A stretch of 64,000 nt of DNA, from assembly GCA_003255025.1 (NCBI GenBank), contig QANY01013280.1:806001-870000 (forward strand). Direction: 5' to 3'. This stretch comes from Datisca glomerata. Its lineage: Eukaryota; Streptophyta; Magnoliopsida; Cucurbitales; Datiscaceae. Of the stretch, positions 33,894-46,201 are shown piece after piece. A program made the translations under genes and the position numbers. Numbering within the stretch: position 1 is the first letter of the stretch; the number at the start of each line of letters is the position of its first letter. The notes beneath the pieces are model-generated. The model worked only from the letters and a program-made list of their open reading frames with translations, did no database searches and had not been told where the DNA came from.

Positions 33894-34385
33894 TCATTTA
33901 AACCTAACAAGACAGAGAAAAAACCTAGCCGGAAAAAAAGAGTACATCAACCAAAACGATAAACAAAGGATTAAACTCAACATTTTCGTAGAGGCTAAAA
34001 GTAGGTGCATTATTCTACCAAAGATTCTGAACAACGGAACCTCATGCAAAGCTAGTTTGTCAACAACGCAATTCCCCTCCTTAAAGATATGCGTTATACG
34101 GATTTCCAAATAGGACAAACGACGTAGACAAAGAAGCCAAGATGGGTGAGGTCTGTAGGGTACACCCACAGAGCTGATGTTAGCTAGATGAATAATAAAG
34201 CTCGAGTCTGATTCAATCCAGATCGATTCCAAAACTGTTTTTCCCAAGCCAAATTGATTGCAGAAATGAAGGCCATATTTTATGCGTTAGAGGCCAAACC
34301 TACGACCATAGGGAACAAAAAATAGCCCTAAACGAAGTCTCTACGAGTACGAAAGCCACAATCACATCCAGAAGGGCGAGGGCAA
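33894..34385 (-). pseudogene. LINE-type RNase H (RVT_3-like) fragment
   Basis: Minus strand. The upstream part, in another frame, reads CGFRTRRDFV, VVGLASNA*NMAFISAINLAWEK, where the conserved Glu has become a stop. After a frameshift near 34240 the frame continues WIESDSSFIIHLANISS, with the conserved Asp in ESDSS, then WLLCLRRLSYLEIRITHIFK and EGNCVVDKLALHEV, the C-terminal HIxREGNxxADxLA motif. This is the RNase H type attached to plant LINE reverse transcriptases and to many host-annotated 'ribonuclease H' relics. No RT part is seen next to it. Sequence from about 34000 down to 33894 is open but unrelated. Confidence 0.75.
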
Positions 34386-34734
34386 CCAGTAAACTGCAAA
34401 TATCATTTCAAATAAAATTTTTTAACTGAAATTAGTTGAAATAGTTAACAACCAATAAATGAAGAAACTTAATAAGTACCTGAGAGAGAAGACAATCTTT
34501 GCGTTTCGGTGCAGGAAGCTTAAGATCAGAGTGTGAAACATTTAGGAAGATAAAGAGTACAAAAAGACCTAATTTGCAATTTTTTTTTACATAAATGCAT
34601 AGATAGAGTTAAAGATGGAAGAGAGTGTTAATCTATACTTCTAGTAAGCTTTTAATAAGGGAATATGATGAGTGTATTGCAAGTCACAGTCTTCCCATTT
34701 GAGGACCTAACCGACCATTGTAGTGTACATAAAC

Positions 34735-35945
34735 GATAGTTGTCAAAATCACGAACCGGATCGTAGGAACGTACGATCCTCCAATGATCCTAAAATTTTA
34801 AAATGATCCAGATCGAGTTAGAATTGAGATCAAGTGGGATCGTGGTATGATCGGTATATCTTAATTTGGGTAGTTTTATTGGGCCAATATCAAGAATATG
34901 CCATTTTTAAGGAAAAAAACAAAAAATAGCTCAAGATGAAACAAAAAAATAGCCATCCAAATTATAAAAAAAGATAGCCATCCAAATTAAAAATAAAACT
35001 AAAAATCCATGCAAAAAACCGTCACCTACGAGCGCCAACGAGATTTTGAATTTTTATCCACAAAATTTATATAATATATACTGTTAATATAAAATATACT
35101 ATAAAAATTATACATGTATAGGTATTATATACTGTATATTATATATAAATTATCAAAATCTTGAGCTACGACGCGCATGGAGCGAAAACTTCCTTCCCGT
35201 GACAGTCCATTTTTTTCAAAAATCGTGCAAGGAGACTATTTTTTATTTTTTTTCTTGTGGCCATTTTTTAGGATTTTTCTTAGAAATTGACTATTTATTA
35301 ACATTACATATTTTTTTAGTTTAATCAAATGTTGTTAAATGACTGGTTGTTGAAGTCTACTTCTTAAGCCACTTAAGTCCAATTCACTGTAATTGAATCC
35401 TACCTCCTAGTTAATATGTTGTCATAAATCAAAAGTTATTAAAATTTTGTAATATCCTATGGACTTTGACTCATACTTTCTCACACAAATATTTAAATTT
35501 ATAAAATTTTATTTATGTGTTTATGATATTAAGACTAAAGTGGTTTTCGTAGAATATTTTTGTGAAAATTTAATTTTATAATTTCAATTTTGAGAAACTT
35601 AAGAAACTAAAATTGAATCGTCTTTGTTACTGTACTCATTAGAATGCTTGAGTGAGAAAATTATTTTGACCACTTAAAAAATTATTTGTTTAGGATCAAG
35701 CTTGAGTTGACTATTTTGAGACGTTATATATTTCAATCATTTATAAAGTAGAGTAAAACTTCTTTTCATTATTTATATTTAGTTAGAAATAGTTAATTTC
35801 TTTTTTAAGGTTCACAGTTTTTTAATATTATAATTATTAACATTTGGTAGAATCTTACGATCATCGATCCGATCCAACAATCTGATTTGAAAGACCCCTC
35901 GACCGATCTGACTCAAAAATACGATCCTCCAACCTTGATATAAAC
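34735..35945. mobile_element. possible DNA transposon relic with GATC-rich ends
   Basis: The left end (TTGTCAAAATCACGAACCGG, then GATCGTAGGAACGTACGATCC) and the right end read inversely (ATCAAGGTTGGAGGATCGTA) share TCAA and GGATCGTA words in inverted order. In between lies AT-rich DNA without coding signal. Terminal repeats are imperfect and I cannot define a target duplication. Confidence 0.3.
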
Positions 35946-36691
35946 TGAATCAACCAACCGAAAATCATTTGGTCAGTTCGGTTGGGTTATATGGTGTTGA
36001 ATGAACCCCGAAAATTATCAGAGTAATCCATAAATTAATCTACCATTATCACAGTTTCGCAGGATAGAGTAATACAGAAAAATGAAACTTATCACAGATT
36101 CGCATGACAAAGTAATCCAAAAAAACTAAATATATCTAACATTCATGAAGTCAGAGTAAACGAGAACAAAAAAAAACAAAAATTGACAAAGAAAATTTAT
36201 CACAGACTCAGAGTACACTAGGTATAATCCTAAAAACTAAAATATTTTATGTTTCTTGCCACCTTTAAGGTCTTGGATGGTGGAAGCACGATGCTACTCA
36301 AGGTCTGGCCAGAGCGAAAGATGATTGAGGTCTGAGTGAGGCATCGCAGATTGACTGAGACGTAATAGAATGAGGAGGCGTCACGCCTTGGTCTGAGTGA
36401 GGCGTCACACACTTAGTGAGGTGTGGCACATTGAAGAAGAGGCGACTGGGGAGAAATGAATTGAGGAGAGATGATTGATCAAGGAATGATTAAAGCATCA
36501 CGCATTAGGACTGAGGAGGATGATTGACTGGCTTCGGGACTTCTCACGACAATGAGGTATGGCGATGAGAAGAGGAATCAAGGAAGGGTAAGGTTTGGTT
36601 GGGGCTTGGGCGATCGAGTTTGAGGAGAAATCAGAAAGGCTAGGGTTGATAGATAAAATAATATATATATATATATATATATATTTGTGTG
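35946..36691. other. unassigned DNA with GAGGCGTCAC words and an (AT)n run
   Basis: Repeated short words (GAGGCGTCAC, CATCGCAGATTGACTGAG) at 36280-36500, and (AT)n at about 36659-36684 just before the element starting at 36692. No gene seen. Confidence 0.45.
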
Positions 36692-37193
36692 TGTTATGGG
36701 TGATTTTTAACCACCAATAACCAGACAACGCGTGCTACACTACACTAGGGTGTACCGATGATGCTCAATTTGCATAGAACCGAGGACATGTAAGAACATG
36801 GATGAGGTGCACGAAGAGAGCTCAGATAACCACGAGTGCAAGGCCATCATTACTCACCAAAAGTTGTGTTCAACAAGTCCAATAGTTATGACAAGATGTC
36901 AGGATAGCGTCCGTTTTTTTATTTTGACGTTTAATGTTGAACGCTTAATGTCGAGGTCGCCTCCCTTCTGTCTAATCGAAGACAGGCTTTGTGTCTCACA
37001 AAGCTTCCCAAGGAACTTATGCCGGAATATCAACTAATACTTACTTAGGCATTGAAGGCCCTTAGACGGGGAAACCACCACCCATTTCCTCATCTTTAGG
37101 TTCTTTTCTTGTGTTTTAGAGATGATAAAGTGGTAAGGAACTCTATTAGGAGGGTACTTTACTCGAGGATAATTGTTGAAATTTTTTACATCA
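36692..37193 (+). repeat. 5' LTR, with deletions that removed its TATA box
   Basis: Aligns with 48204-48848. Two blocks are missing: about 50 bases near 36745 and about 115 bases at 37010, the latter including the TATA box present at 48615 in the other copy. It ends at TTTTTTACATCA, four bases before the PBS. Confidence 0.75.
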
Positions 37194-37198
37194 ATAGT

Positions 37199-37215
37199 TG
37201 GCGCCATCTCTGGGG
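37199..37215 (+). other. primer binding site
   Basis: TGGCGCCATCTCTGGGG, close to the TTGGCGCCGTCTGTGGG-type PBS seen after Tat/Retand 5' LTRs. Confidence 0.75.
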
Positions 37216-38414
37216 AAATCATCCCTACTTTTAAGTACTTGAGACCCCTCCTCTCCCAAAAAAGAGAGTGGTCTTGGCATCCTAGGCTGATGAAGCCGAG
37301 GACGAGAGGTAGAATTCACCCCTTCCCCAGGAAAAAGGAGAAATTTTGGTCACCACATCGATTAGGCGATGCAGGAAGAAGGATGTAGTTATTACATCCC
37401 TTAAGGTGATTAGAGAAAGAAGGAAGGGTGTGCCAATCACCGCTCAAGCCCCGACGGTCTTTTACACAGAGATAGTCCTCTCCTATGACTCAAAGGTTCA
37501 CTGGTGGAGTCGCCATGCACTCACAGAACCCCGTGGAAAGACTATCTAGGGAAGGGCAGGACGGCCACCCAACTAGGAAAGAGTACCACCACTCGGAAAA
37601 ACAAGGACCAACTCGAAGCCAAACTACATATAGTTGGATCCTATTCCTTTTGTAAGTTCTTGTTAGGGTCATCCCCATAAGAAGAAGGAGGAGAATGAAG
37701 TCTTGGAGAGCGAATGTGGCTAAAGACCCCCGAAGGATCCTCCAGGAATAGTATGTGAGCAGCCGCAGAAGATGGAGAGAATTATTGGTGGGACACCCTC
37801 AAACGCACTCCTTAGGGGGAAATATTGGTGGGAAAACCACGCGGCATAAGTAACCATTTCCAGTTAAAATATAGATCCTTGCCTCAATCTTTTACCTCGG
37901 ATTGAAATACGAATCTGGGTTGGACAATTCCTAGCTCCCACATACCCCTTTAGGTGAAATGGAAGGACAAGGACCATGTCAAAATTGGTGTACAGCCTCA
38001 CGAGCCTAGCGAGGACATGAAGCCCTAATTAGAGGATAATGACGGTTACAAGAACCCTTACTCTGGTTCTCGGCAAGATAAGTTTTTTTTGTGGAGAAAC
38101 CCATAGGTGTGATCCTCCTAAGCCCATACGTTAAGCGGATGAACCCACAGGAGTAGAGCCCGTAGCTGGCGAACCGCCTGAGGAGCTACCTTGAGAAGGA
38201 ACTTAAAAGGCCGGAAGGTCGACCGTACTCTCGCCTAAGCAGTCAAAGAGGAAGAATCAGGAAAACCCCATAAATAGTGTGTGGAGCTCAAGGATCCCGC
38301 TGTGAAGGCAAAGATGAAGCTCGGAAAGAGAGATGCTCTTACAAAAGTTAAGGGCAATAAGTTAAGAAATAAAAGATCGGCTGTCTTTGGCCTTCTACCT
38401 CGGTAAAATGGATG
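37216..38414 (+). other. leader/body of the element, no gene recognised
   Basis: Less AT-rich than its surroundings and purine-rich, but no frame shows gag, protease or pol motifs. The element therefore depended on others if it moved. Confidence 0.5.
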
Positions 38415-38685
38415 ACAAAGATAAAAAGTAATGACAGACATGGTGCTCCAACCCACCAGTCGGGGACGTGATGCTCTAGCCCGCCAGTCAGATTAAAAAG
38501 TGATGACTGACGTGGTGCTTTAGCCCACAGTCAGGATTAAAAAGTGACGATTGGCATGGTGTTCTAGCCCGCCAGTCGAGATTAAACAAAAAATGATGAC
38601 TAGTGAGGTGCTCTAACCCGCCAGTCGGGATTAAACAAAAAGTGATTACAAGCGCGGTTCTTTAGCCCGCCAATCAGGAACAAGA
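38415..38685 (+). repeat. ~50-bp hairpin-bearing tandem array
   Basis: Five to six units of GATGACTGACGTGGTGCTCT-AGCCCGCCAGTCAGGATTAAA. Each unit holds TGACTG...CAGTCA as an inverted repeat around GTGCTCTAGCCCG. Confidence 0.85.
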
Positions 38686-38689
38686 GTGA

Positions 38690-39420
38690 TGTCTGCACCC
38701 ATCTCGCAGACAAGATTCAAGGGTCTATCTAGACCAGGCCCGCCTAGTTAGACATCAAGAAAAGATGTTTGTCGAGCACTTATACTCACAAACTGGATTA
38801 AAGGATCTAGCAAGAGCAGGCACGTCTGGCTAGACATCAAGGAAATATGTATGCCGAGCATTCATGCCCATAGACGGGATTCAAGGATCAAGTCAGAGCA
38901 AGAAAGTCATGCTAGATATCGAGTGTGATGTCTGCCTAGCACCTCAGCTCGTAGATGGGATAGAGGATTTAGCCAGAGCAAGCACGCCTGGCTAGACATA
39001 AAGAAAAGATGTATGCCCAGTACTCATACTCACAGACAAGATTCAAATATCTAGCCAAAGTAGGAAAACCTGGCTATATATCAAGCTAAAGTGATGTTTG
39101 TTGAGCACCTCAACTCGCAGACGGGATCAAGGATCTAGCCAGAGCTAGAAAGATTAGCTAGATATAAAGGTAAAATAGCCAGAGGAGGAAAGACTGGCTA
39201 GATATCAAGGTAAAAGATGTTTACCGACTAGTCATGCTCACAGACGGGATCAAGAGTCTGGTCAGAGCAGGCACGCCTAGCTCGACATTAAGGAAAGATG
39301 ATTGTTGAGCACTCTTACTCGTAGATGGTATCAAAGGTCTAGCTAGAGTAGGTCCGCCTGGCTAGACAAAAAGTATGGACCGAGCACTCATGCCCGACTA
39401 TAGGGTTAAGGGTGGCCTCA
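38690..39420 (+). repeat. ~80-bp hairpin-bearing tandem array
   Basis: About nine units with (G)CTAGACATCAAG-like words at about 38748, 38834, 38912, 38993, 39072, 39153, 39199, 39282 and 39361. Units contain two inverted repeats: TCTAGCCAG...CTGGCTAGA (9-bp stem) and, in some, GTCTGC...GCAGAC. Located inside the element body as in other Tat-type elements. Confidence 0.88.
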
Positions 39421-39906
39421 ACCCAAGAAATCTTGACACCATGGATAGGGATATCTACCGAGCACTATAGCTCGAAAGATAAGGATAAGTCCCTCTGATG
39501 AGCGCTTCGACTCCAAGATTCATCCAGAGCAAGAACACCTAGATAGGTAATAAAGGAAAGGTCATCTGACCGAAAATCAAAGGAGTTCAACTTACTTTCT
39601 AGATTCCCAGACCAGGAAAAAAAACCCAACTAGGAGAGAGCATGCTCAACTAAACAATGAAAGGTAAACCCCCAATGTGGGAGGGGTTCACTCAGTCAAA
39701 CCTCTTGAGTGGGAGCTCACTCGAAGATTTCATAAAGGCCATAACAGGTCTGTAAGACCCCAGACCTATAAAGGGGCCAACTCGCTGGACATGATCAAGT
39801 CCACCAAAGAAGATCAAGGCCCTTTAAGGCTTACTCCAGCTCGAGAGCACAAGTTTGGGTCAGTAAAAGATAGTAGGGATACAACACTCGACATAATAGT
39901 CGGAAC
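39421..39906 (+). other. element body between array and nested copia
   Basis: Continuation of the element; a 94-codon plus-strand frame at 39677-39961 crosses into the copia LTR and has no known motif, so I do not call it a gene. Confidence 0.45.
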
Positions 39907-40711
39907 TGTTGGTCATCGCAGCGTTTGGGCGGCGAAAGCGTGTGGCGCATGGTCATTTTAAAAATCAATTTTTTTTATAAAAATAAAATCTTTTAGTAAA
40001 ACAAAATCGCGCAACACTATGATAACCAAAATTTTTTTATTGAAAATTATTTTCAATCAATCAGGATCCATTATATATTTATATATTAAAATAACAAAAT
40101 ACAAGGTTATGAACCATATACCTCATATAGTCTAAATTAAGCATTCTCGCGAGACCAATCGATTCTCCATTCCCATGAAATCGTTCCAATGATCACCAAA
40201 CTCCAAAATACACACCAAGATCTTGCAAGTCAATCTTCAATGCACTAGGACGTGTGTGGGCACGTAGAATATAACGAAAACACTTTTCCATCTCTAGATG
40301 TACTCAACACATGAGATCTAAAGATTTCACTGAGAATGATTTTTGTGTGACGATTCTCTAAAAGAACGTGACGATGATTTTTTAGAGATTTGATTAACTC
40401 TTAATCATAAAGAAAATCACGCTGAGCAATTTTGTTCTCAACTCAATTCTCTGATTGATGAACTAATTCAACTTATTGATCTTCTTAGGCCATCAGAATA
40501 ATATATGTTATTTTTCTTGATAATGGCGTATTAGATATTTTGGGATAATTGAAATAATATTTAATTATAAAATTACCAATAGCAGTGGACCCACTACTAT
40601 TATGCATTACTGCAGTTTTCCGTGAGGCAACACAGTGCCTCATGGTAACACTGTAGTGTCATGTGACAACACAATATTGCACACCCACTACTGTAGAGAA
40701 TCTCTCCAACA
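39907..40711 (-). repeat. 3' LTR of the copia element
   Basis: On the minus strand starts TGTTGGAGAGATTCTC and ends CCAACA. Direct match to 45417-46201. Includes GAGGCACTGTGTTGCCTC, a 6-bp-stem hairpin also present in the partner. Confidence 0.88.
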
Positions 40712-40859
40712 CCTTATCAATATAAGATGCTTGGGAAAGTATTAAGAGCTTGTTCTTCTATACCTTAAGAGTTGAATGCTTAGAACATAACTCGCTTCTC
40801 CCAAATCTTTCATTTAGAATTTCTTAGTTAAGCACTTCTTTACTTTTGACAGATTTTCT

Positions 40860-43539
40860 ACATCATTCTCAATGAGTAAAATATCATAATCATAAATAAC
40901 TAAGAAAATCTCTATATTATCTTTGATGTATTAATAAACACATGCTTTGCCAATATTTTGCTCGAAGTTATAAGACTTTATAATCTCATCAAAGGTAAGA
41001 TTCCAAGATGTAGATGCTTGCTTTAATCTATAAATAGATTTAAGCAACTTGCAAACTTTCTTATCTTTCCCCTTTTGTATGAATCCTTCTAGTTGCATCA
41101 TATAGATGGTTTTTTTTCAAAAGAGCCATTAAGAAAAGTTGTATTGACGTTCATTTACCATATCTCAGAGTCAAAACTAGCAGCTATGGGCAAAAGGATG
41201 ATAGTGGATTTCAGCATTACCACAAGGGAGAATGTTTATTCATAATCGACTTCATCCATTTGTGTATAGCCCTTGGCTTATAACAGTGTCTTGAAAGTCT
41301 CTACGTTCTCATCTGCACCTATTTTCTTCTAGAAGATCCATTTACATCCAATGGACCTAACATCTTCAGGTGGATTTATAAGTTCCCAGACGATATTGGA
41401 ATACATAAATTTCATTTCTTGGTTCATGGCTTCTTGTCATTTCTCCTTTTTAGGATCATCCATTGCTTCTTTATAAGATAATAGATCATCCTTTGTAGTG
41501 TCTGGCACTAAGACATGTGATTCTAGTTCATAGCAAATTGGTTGTTTCATAACCCTCCCACTGCGATGTTGCACTGGGGTTTCCTTTGTAGGAACTGTGA
41601 TTCTCTGGCTTTCAGTTTTGCATATAGTCATGCTCAAGGAAGGTTGCATTTGTTGACACAAACTTTTTTTGATACTTGTGACTATAAAAGTACCCACCTC
41701 TAGTCTCTGGAAGCCTACAAATATGCATATCTCAGACCTTGAGTCTAACTTTCCGGTATTGGGTCTAAGAATGTGAGCTGGACACCCTTATATGTAAAAA
41801 TGACGCAAACTTGGTTTGGAGCCATTCCATAACTCTAAAGGCGACTAGCTTATAGACTTAGAGGACACTACATTCAAAATATAAGTTGCAGTGTCTAATG
41901 CATATCCCCAAAATGTAAGTGACAGTGATGAGTAGCTTAATATCAATCTAACCATATCCAATAAAGTTTGGTTTCTCCTATCTGCAACACCATTTTACTA
42001 TGGTGTTTCAGATGCTGTGAGTTGGGATATGATTCCACACTCCAGAAAATAATCCTTGAATTCTAAATCCAAGTTTTTACCACCTCAATCAGATCAAAGA
42101 GTTTTCAATGATTTACCCAATTGCTTTTCAGTTTCATCTTTGAAGTCTTTAAACTTTCCAAAAGTTTCAGACTTTCTTTGCATTAGGTAAGTATAACCAT
42201 ATCTTGAGTAATCGTCGATAAAATTGATGAAATACTCATACCCACCTCTAGCTTGTACTTTGATCAGTCCACATATATCACTATGTACTAGCTCAAGTGG
42301 TTCCTTAGCTCTTTGACCCTTTTCTGTAAAAAGTCTCTGAGTCATTTTACCCTCTAAACAAGATTCACAAACAGGAAGAGTTACTTTTAGTTCTTTCAAA
42401 GCACCATGTTTTGTTAACATTTTTAACATATCTAGATTACTATGTTCTAACCTAAGATGTCAATGATATGTGTTATCATCATCATGAGAAATTCTTTGTC
42501 GTTTGTTCATTTTAGATTTTAAAACTTTAAATAATTTAAAATTATTTAACGCGCGTTCAGTCGATTTAAGCATATGCAGTCAGTTTATAACTTTTGCATG
42601 ACAAATATCGAATCCATTCTTAGAAATAATAAACTATTTATTAATAAAAGAAATTTTGAATAATTGTTCTTGCAAAAATGAAAGATAAATCAAATTTCTC
42701 AAATGTCTAGGAATATAATAAACATCGTTCAAAACTAAATAATTATCTTCAAAAAGTAAACAGACTGTCCCTAATGGTATAGCTCACACGAGCACACCAC
42801 ATCCAACTCTCAAAATGACCTCGCCATCAACCACGAATCAAGTATTTGAATAGAAGAACATACATGGTTAGTAGCTCCTAAATCAAGTATCCAGGATGAC
42901 AAATCATAATCCATTAAGTAAGCTTCAAGTACAAGTAAATCATATTTACCTTTCTTTTTCAACTCAGATAGATACTTGTTACAGTTTCTCTTCCAATGAC
43001 CATCAACCCCACAATGGAAACATTATCCTTTGGGCTTGCTGTCTTTCTTGTTCTTCTTGGCTTTTGGCGATGTCTTGGCTTTCTTTCATTTCCTATTCTT
43101 ACTATTGCCCTTTCCATTGATCTTCTTCGTATTGTTGATCATGCCTCGTGCATTATGTTGATCATGTTCAAAACATGTTCTCGCATAGAAATACCCTTTC
43201 TCATCTTAGTTGCATATAGCTAATTTGATCAGACTGTTGCCCAAACATCGCCTGTAGAGATTCAATAATCTCATAGGCAGCCTCCATACTTTCATGCTTG
43301 GTTCTCACAAGCATGTAGCACTTCGACTCATTGTTTGATATGATCCAAGCATTATATTTGTCGCTAACATTCTTAGAGGCATTAACAGGGGGCTCCTAAG
43401 GACATTACTGAGTAAGAATGAATGTATGGTTCTCACAAATTAGCATTAAGTTCATATTTGATCTCCAACATACAAAATTATCACTATTCAATTTCTCAAG
43501 AGCGAGTAAAGTAGTAAGAAGGTTGCCCATCCTAGACAT
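40860..43539 (-). pseudogene. copia gag-pol, broken
   Basis: ATG at 43539: MSRMGNLLTTLLALEKLNSD, NFVCWRSNMNLMLI (gag, UBN2/gag_2 type). CCHC knuckle CFHCGVDGHWKRNC intact at 43022-42981. Protease WILDLGATNHVC has DLG instead of DSG. GAG_pre-integrase and integrase: LPVCESCLEGKMTQRLF, LELVHSDICG, YFINFIDDYSRYGYTYLM. Linker: YCKWIF-type start of RT appears as SIGCKWIF, then AKGYTQMDEVDYE, and the active site is YDYD instead of YVDD near 40890. Many stops (for example TGA for Trp after KKEK near 41436). The RNase H domain is absent. Inactive. Confidence 0.88.
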
Positions 43540-45402
43540 AATAATGTTAACTGAAATTTAAAACGTACAACATTCAATATAATTGATAAATATCTATAAT
43601 TCAAAAAGTAAACATGATGTATGAATGCAACATAATAAACACACAAAATTTAACATTCACTAATCACGATAAAACAATCCAATGATTAATGTGCTGCCTT
43701 AGGATCAACCAGATTAACCTCAGACTGTCTATGCGACATTCTCATCCTTATTAATTAAAACTTAAAATATCTCATATTTTCTCTTTTAACAATAAGATAT
43801 AGCTCGTTTGGTCAAGTCACAACTATTCACAAGAAATCTTAATTGTGACTTTATAAGTGTAACCCATTATTTCAGATTCCATGACTTGATTTAGAATATG
43901 TCGTCTTAGGGTCGGTCAAAACTATATTACACCACTTTCTCCTATCTTCTTAAGAAGTCCAATGTTGATATTGGTATAGCTCGAAACCTTACTCAGGGGG
44001 ATGAATATAAAGTCATCTCGAGGCTCTCACTGTACCTCACAGTGTTACACTAATAATGAAAACTGAGGTTACATTACCATGTCAACCTTCTCTCACTCAC
44101 TATTTTAGGATTATGTGTTTTCATTTTAACTAATTAATTAATTTCAAATTAATTACTAGTTAAAATAATAATTCTATGAATATTTAATAATCAGTTATAT
44201 CAATCTCATTGGTCTAAGTACATTTAACCTTGTAAACCACCTAAGTCATAATTAGGTGAGCATAGATCACTAACTAAGTATATTCATCAAACTTTAACAG
44301 AAACTCTTTTACTAAAGTCGGTTATCCTAAATGTTATTATAACCCTTAGTGTGGTGCGATTACCAAGTTTTAACTATTAAAACCTAGCAGTTTACATGCA
44401 ATTGATTTCACAAAATAGTACATATAAACATATTACAATCTTAATAAATCATGTTTCTACAGATGAGATGCATGATTTAATAAAATTGTGTGGAATTTTC
44501 ATGTATGACATATGATCGACTAATACATGGACATATTATCAAACATAACAATTAAATAAAATAATAACAGACTGAGTGATTATTGAGTATTTCTAAATTA
44601 GAACCCTTGAAATAAAGAAATAAAATTACAAAACAGACTTCAAGAATACATATTTTCCAAATATAACATTCTCCTCCTGATATCAATCTCTATAATCTCT
44701 AAGCTTTAAACAAATTCAATTAATTTAGAAAAACAATTTTTCTTAATTAAAATTAATTTATATAATTATCCTTTTAAAATAGTTAACTTTGACTTAATCA
44801 AATAAACACTTTATTTGATTTGGTCAAACTTGAGTCAAACTCAATCAACCTATTAATTTCTAATTTTCATATAATTAAAAATTAAAAATAAATTTTAAAA
44901 TTATGTTAATTTCAAAATTTAAAAAGATAATTGATAGATTGAGGGTTATCATCAAACCCTATAGTGATAGGGTTGGTTGGTATCAGTGTTTGTATGAAAT
45001 TTTCCTAAAAGTGACAATGTTGCTACCGAAAACATGACTCTCCTATCGCCGCCCATCATCGCCGGCCACCACTGCCGGCAGCCGCCGGCTACCATCGCCG
45101 GAACAATATTTTCTGACATAAATAGTAAATTTTCTGTGAACAGTAAATTCTGCCGTTTGTCTCGTGCGTTCTTCATCTTTTCACGTCCGGAATAATTACA
45201 ATAATATTCAAAAATTGGCTTACACAAGATCTAAGAAAAATATTAAAAGATCAAAACCTAATAAAATAATCACCATACAATTAACGATCCATTATTTTTC
45301 ATACATTCAAAAAAACATAATCTTCCATTCATTCATACATATCTCATATTATATAAATGCAAGAAGCCCACACAGTATTTAACATATAAATATATAAAGA
45401 CT
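43540..45402 (-). other. copia 5' leader
   Basis: About 1.9 kb between PBS and gag ATG without coding motifs. A GC-rich patch at 45045-45100 (CGCCGGCCACCACTGCCGGC) stands out from the AT-rich surroundings. Confidence 0.5.
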
Positions 45403-45414
45403 ATTATGATAGCA
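45403..45414 (-). other. degenerate primer binding site
   Basis: Two bases (AG) inside the 5' LTR end the minus strand reads TGCTATCATAAT, 8 of 12 matching the Met-tRNA PBS TGGTATCAGAGC. Confidence 0.55.
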
Positions 45415-45416
45415 CT

Positions 45417-46201
45417 TGTTGGTCGTCGCGACGCGTGCGTGACAGAAGCGTGTGGCGCGTGGTCATTTTAAAAATTAATTTTTTTAATAACTAATCTTTT
45501 ATTAAAACAAAATTAGGCAACACTACGATAACAAAAAAAACTTTTTTATTAAAAACTCTTTTTAATCAGTCAGGATCTATTATATGTTTTTATATTAAAT
45601 TAACAACATACAAAGTTAGGAATCATATACCTCTTGTAGTCTAAATCAAGTGCCCTCGTAAAATCAATCGAATCTATGTTCCCACGAAATCATTCCAACG
45701 ATCAGCAGACTCTGAGATCCACACCAAGATCTTCCAAGTCAATCCTCAACGCACTAGGACATGTGTGGGCACGTAGAATATAACGAAGACACTATTTAGT
45801 CTTTAGATGTACTCAACACATGAGATCTAGAGATTTTACTTAGATTGATTTTTGTGAGACGATTATTTAAAAGAACGTGACGATTATTCTTTTAGAGATT
45901 TGATTAACTCTTAATCATAGAGAAAAATCACTCTTAGCAATTGTGTTCTCAAATCAATTCTCTGATTGATGAACTGATTCAACTGATTCATCTTATGAGG
46001 CCATCAGAATAATATCTGTATATTTTTCTTGATAATGGCGTATCAGATATTTTGAGATAATTGAAATAATGTTTAATTATAAAATTACCAATAGCAGTGG
46101 GACCCACTATCTATTGTGCATTACTGCACTTTGCCGTGAGGCAGCACAATGCCTCACGGTAACCTTGTAGTATCATTTGGCACTACAATGTTGCACACCC
46201 A
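45417..46201 (-). repeat. 5' LTR of the copia element
   Basis: Matches 39907-40690 (TGTTGGTCGTCGCGACGCG, AGAAGCGTGTGGCGCGTGG, AACGTGACGAT). The outer end stops at GCACACCCA, about 20 bases short of the partner. Confidence 0.88.

Larger units (their letters stand above)
39907..46201 (-). mobile_element. Ty1/copia retrotransposon, minus strand, degraded
   Basis: Two LTRs (39907-40711 and 45417-46201) flank a body reading gag, CCHC knuckle, protease, integrase and RT on the minus strand, the copia order (integrase before RT). LTR ends are TGTTGG...CCAACA. The right LTR has lost about 20 bases at its outer end and no target duplication is seen. RNase H is missing: RT runs close to the 3' LTR. 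Nested in the Tat/Retand-like element. Confidence 0.9.

Noticed and set aside
5158..39420. Direct repeats of 36-80 bp as possible CRISPR arrays
   Set aside because: Units are contiguous without unique spacers, the setting is a plant genome, and they lie inside LTR elements.
39677..39961. 94-codon plus-strand frame
   Set aside because: It crosses from the Tat-like element body into the copia LTR at 39907, so it is a chance join.
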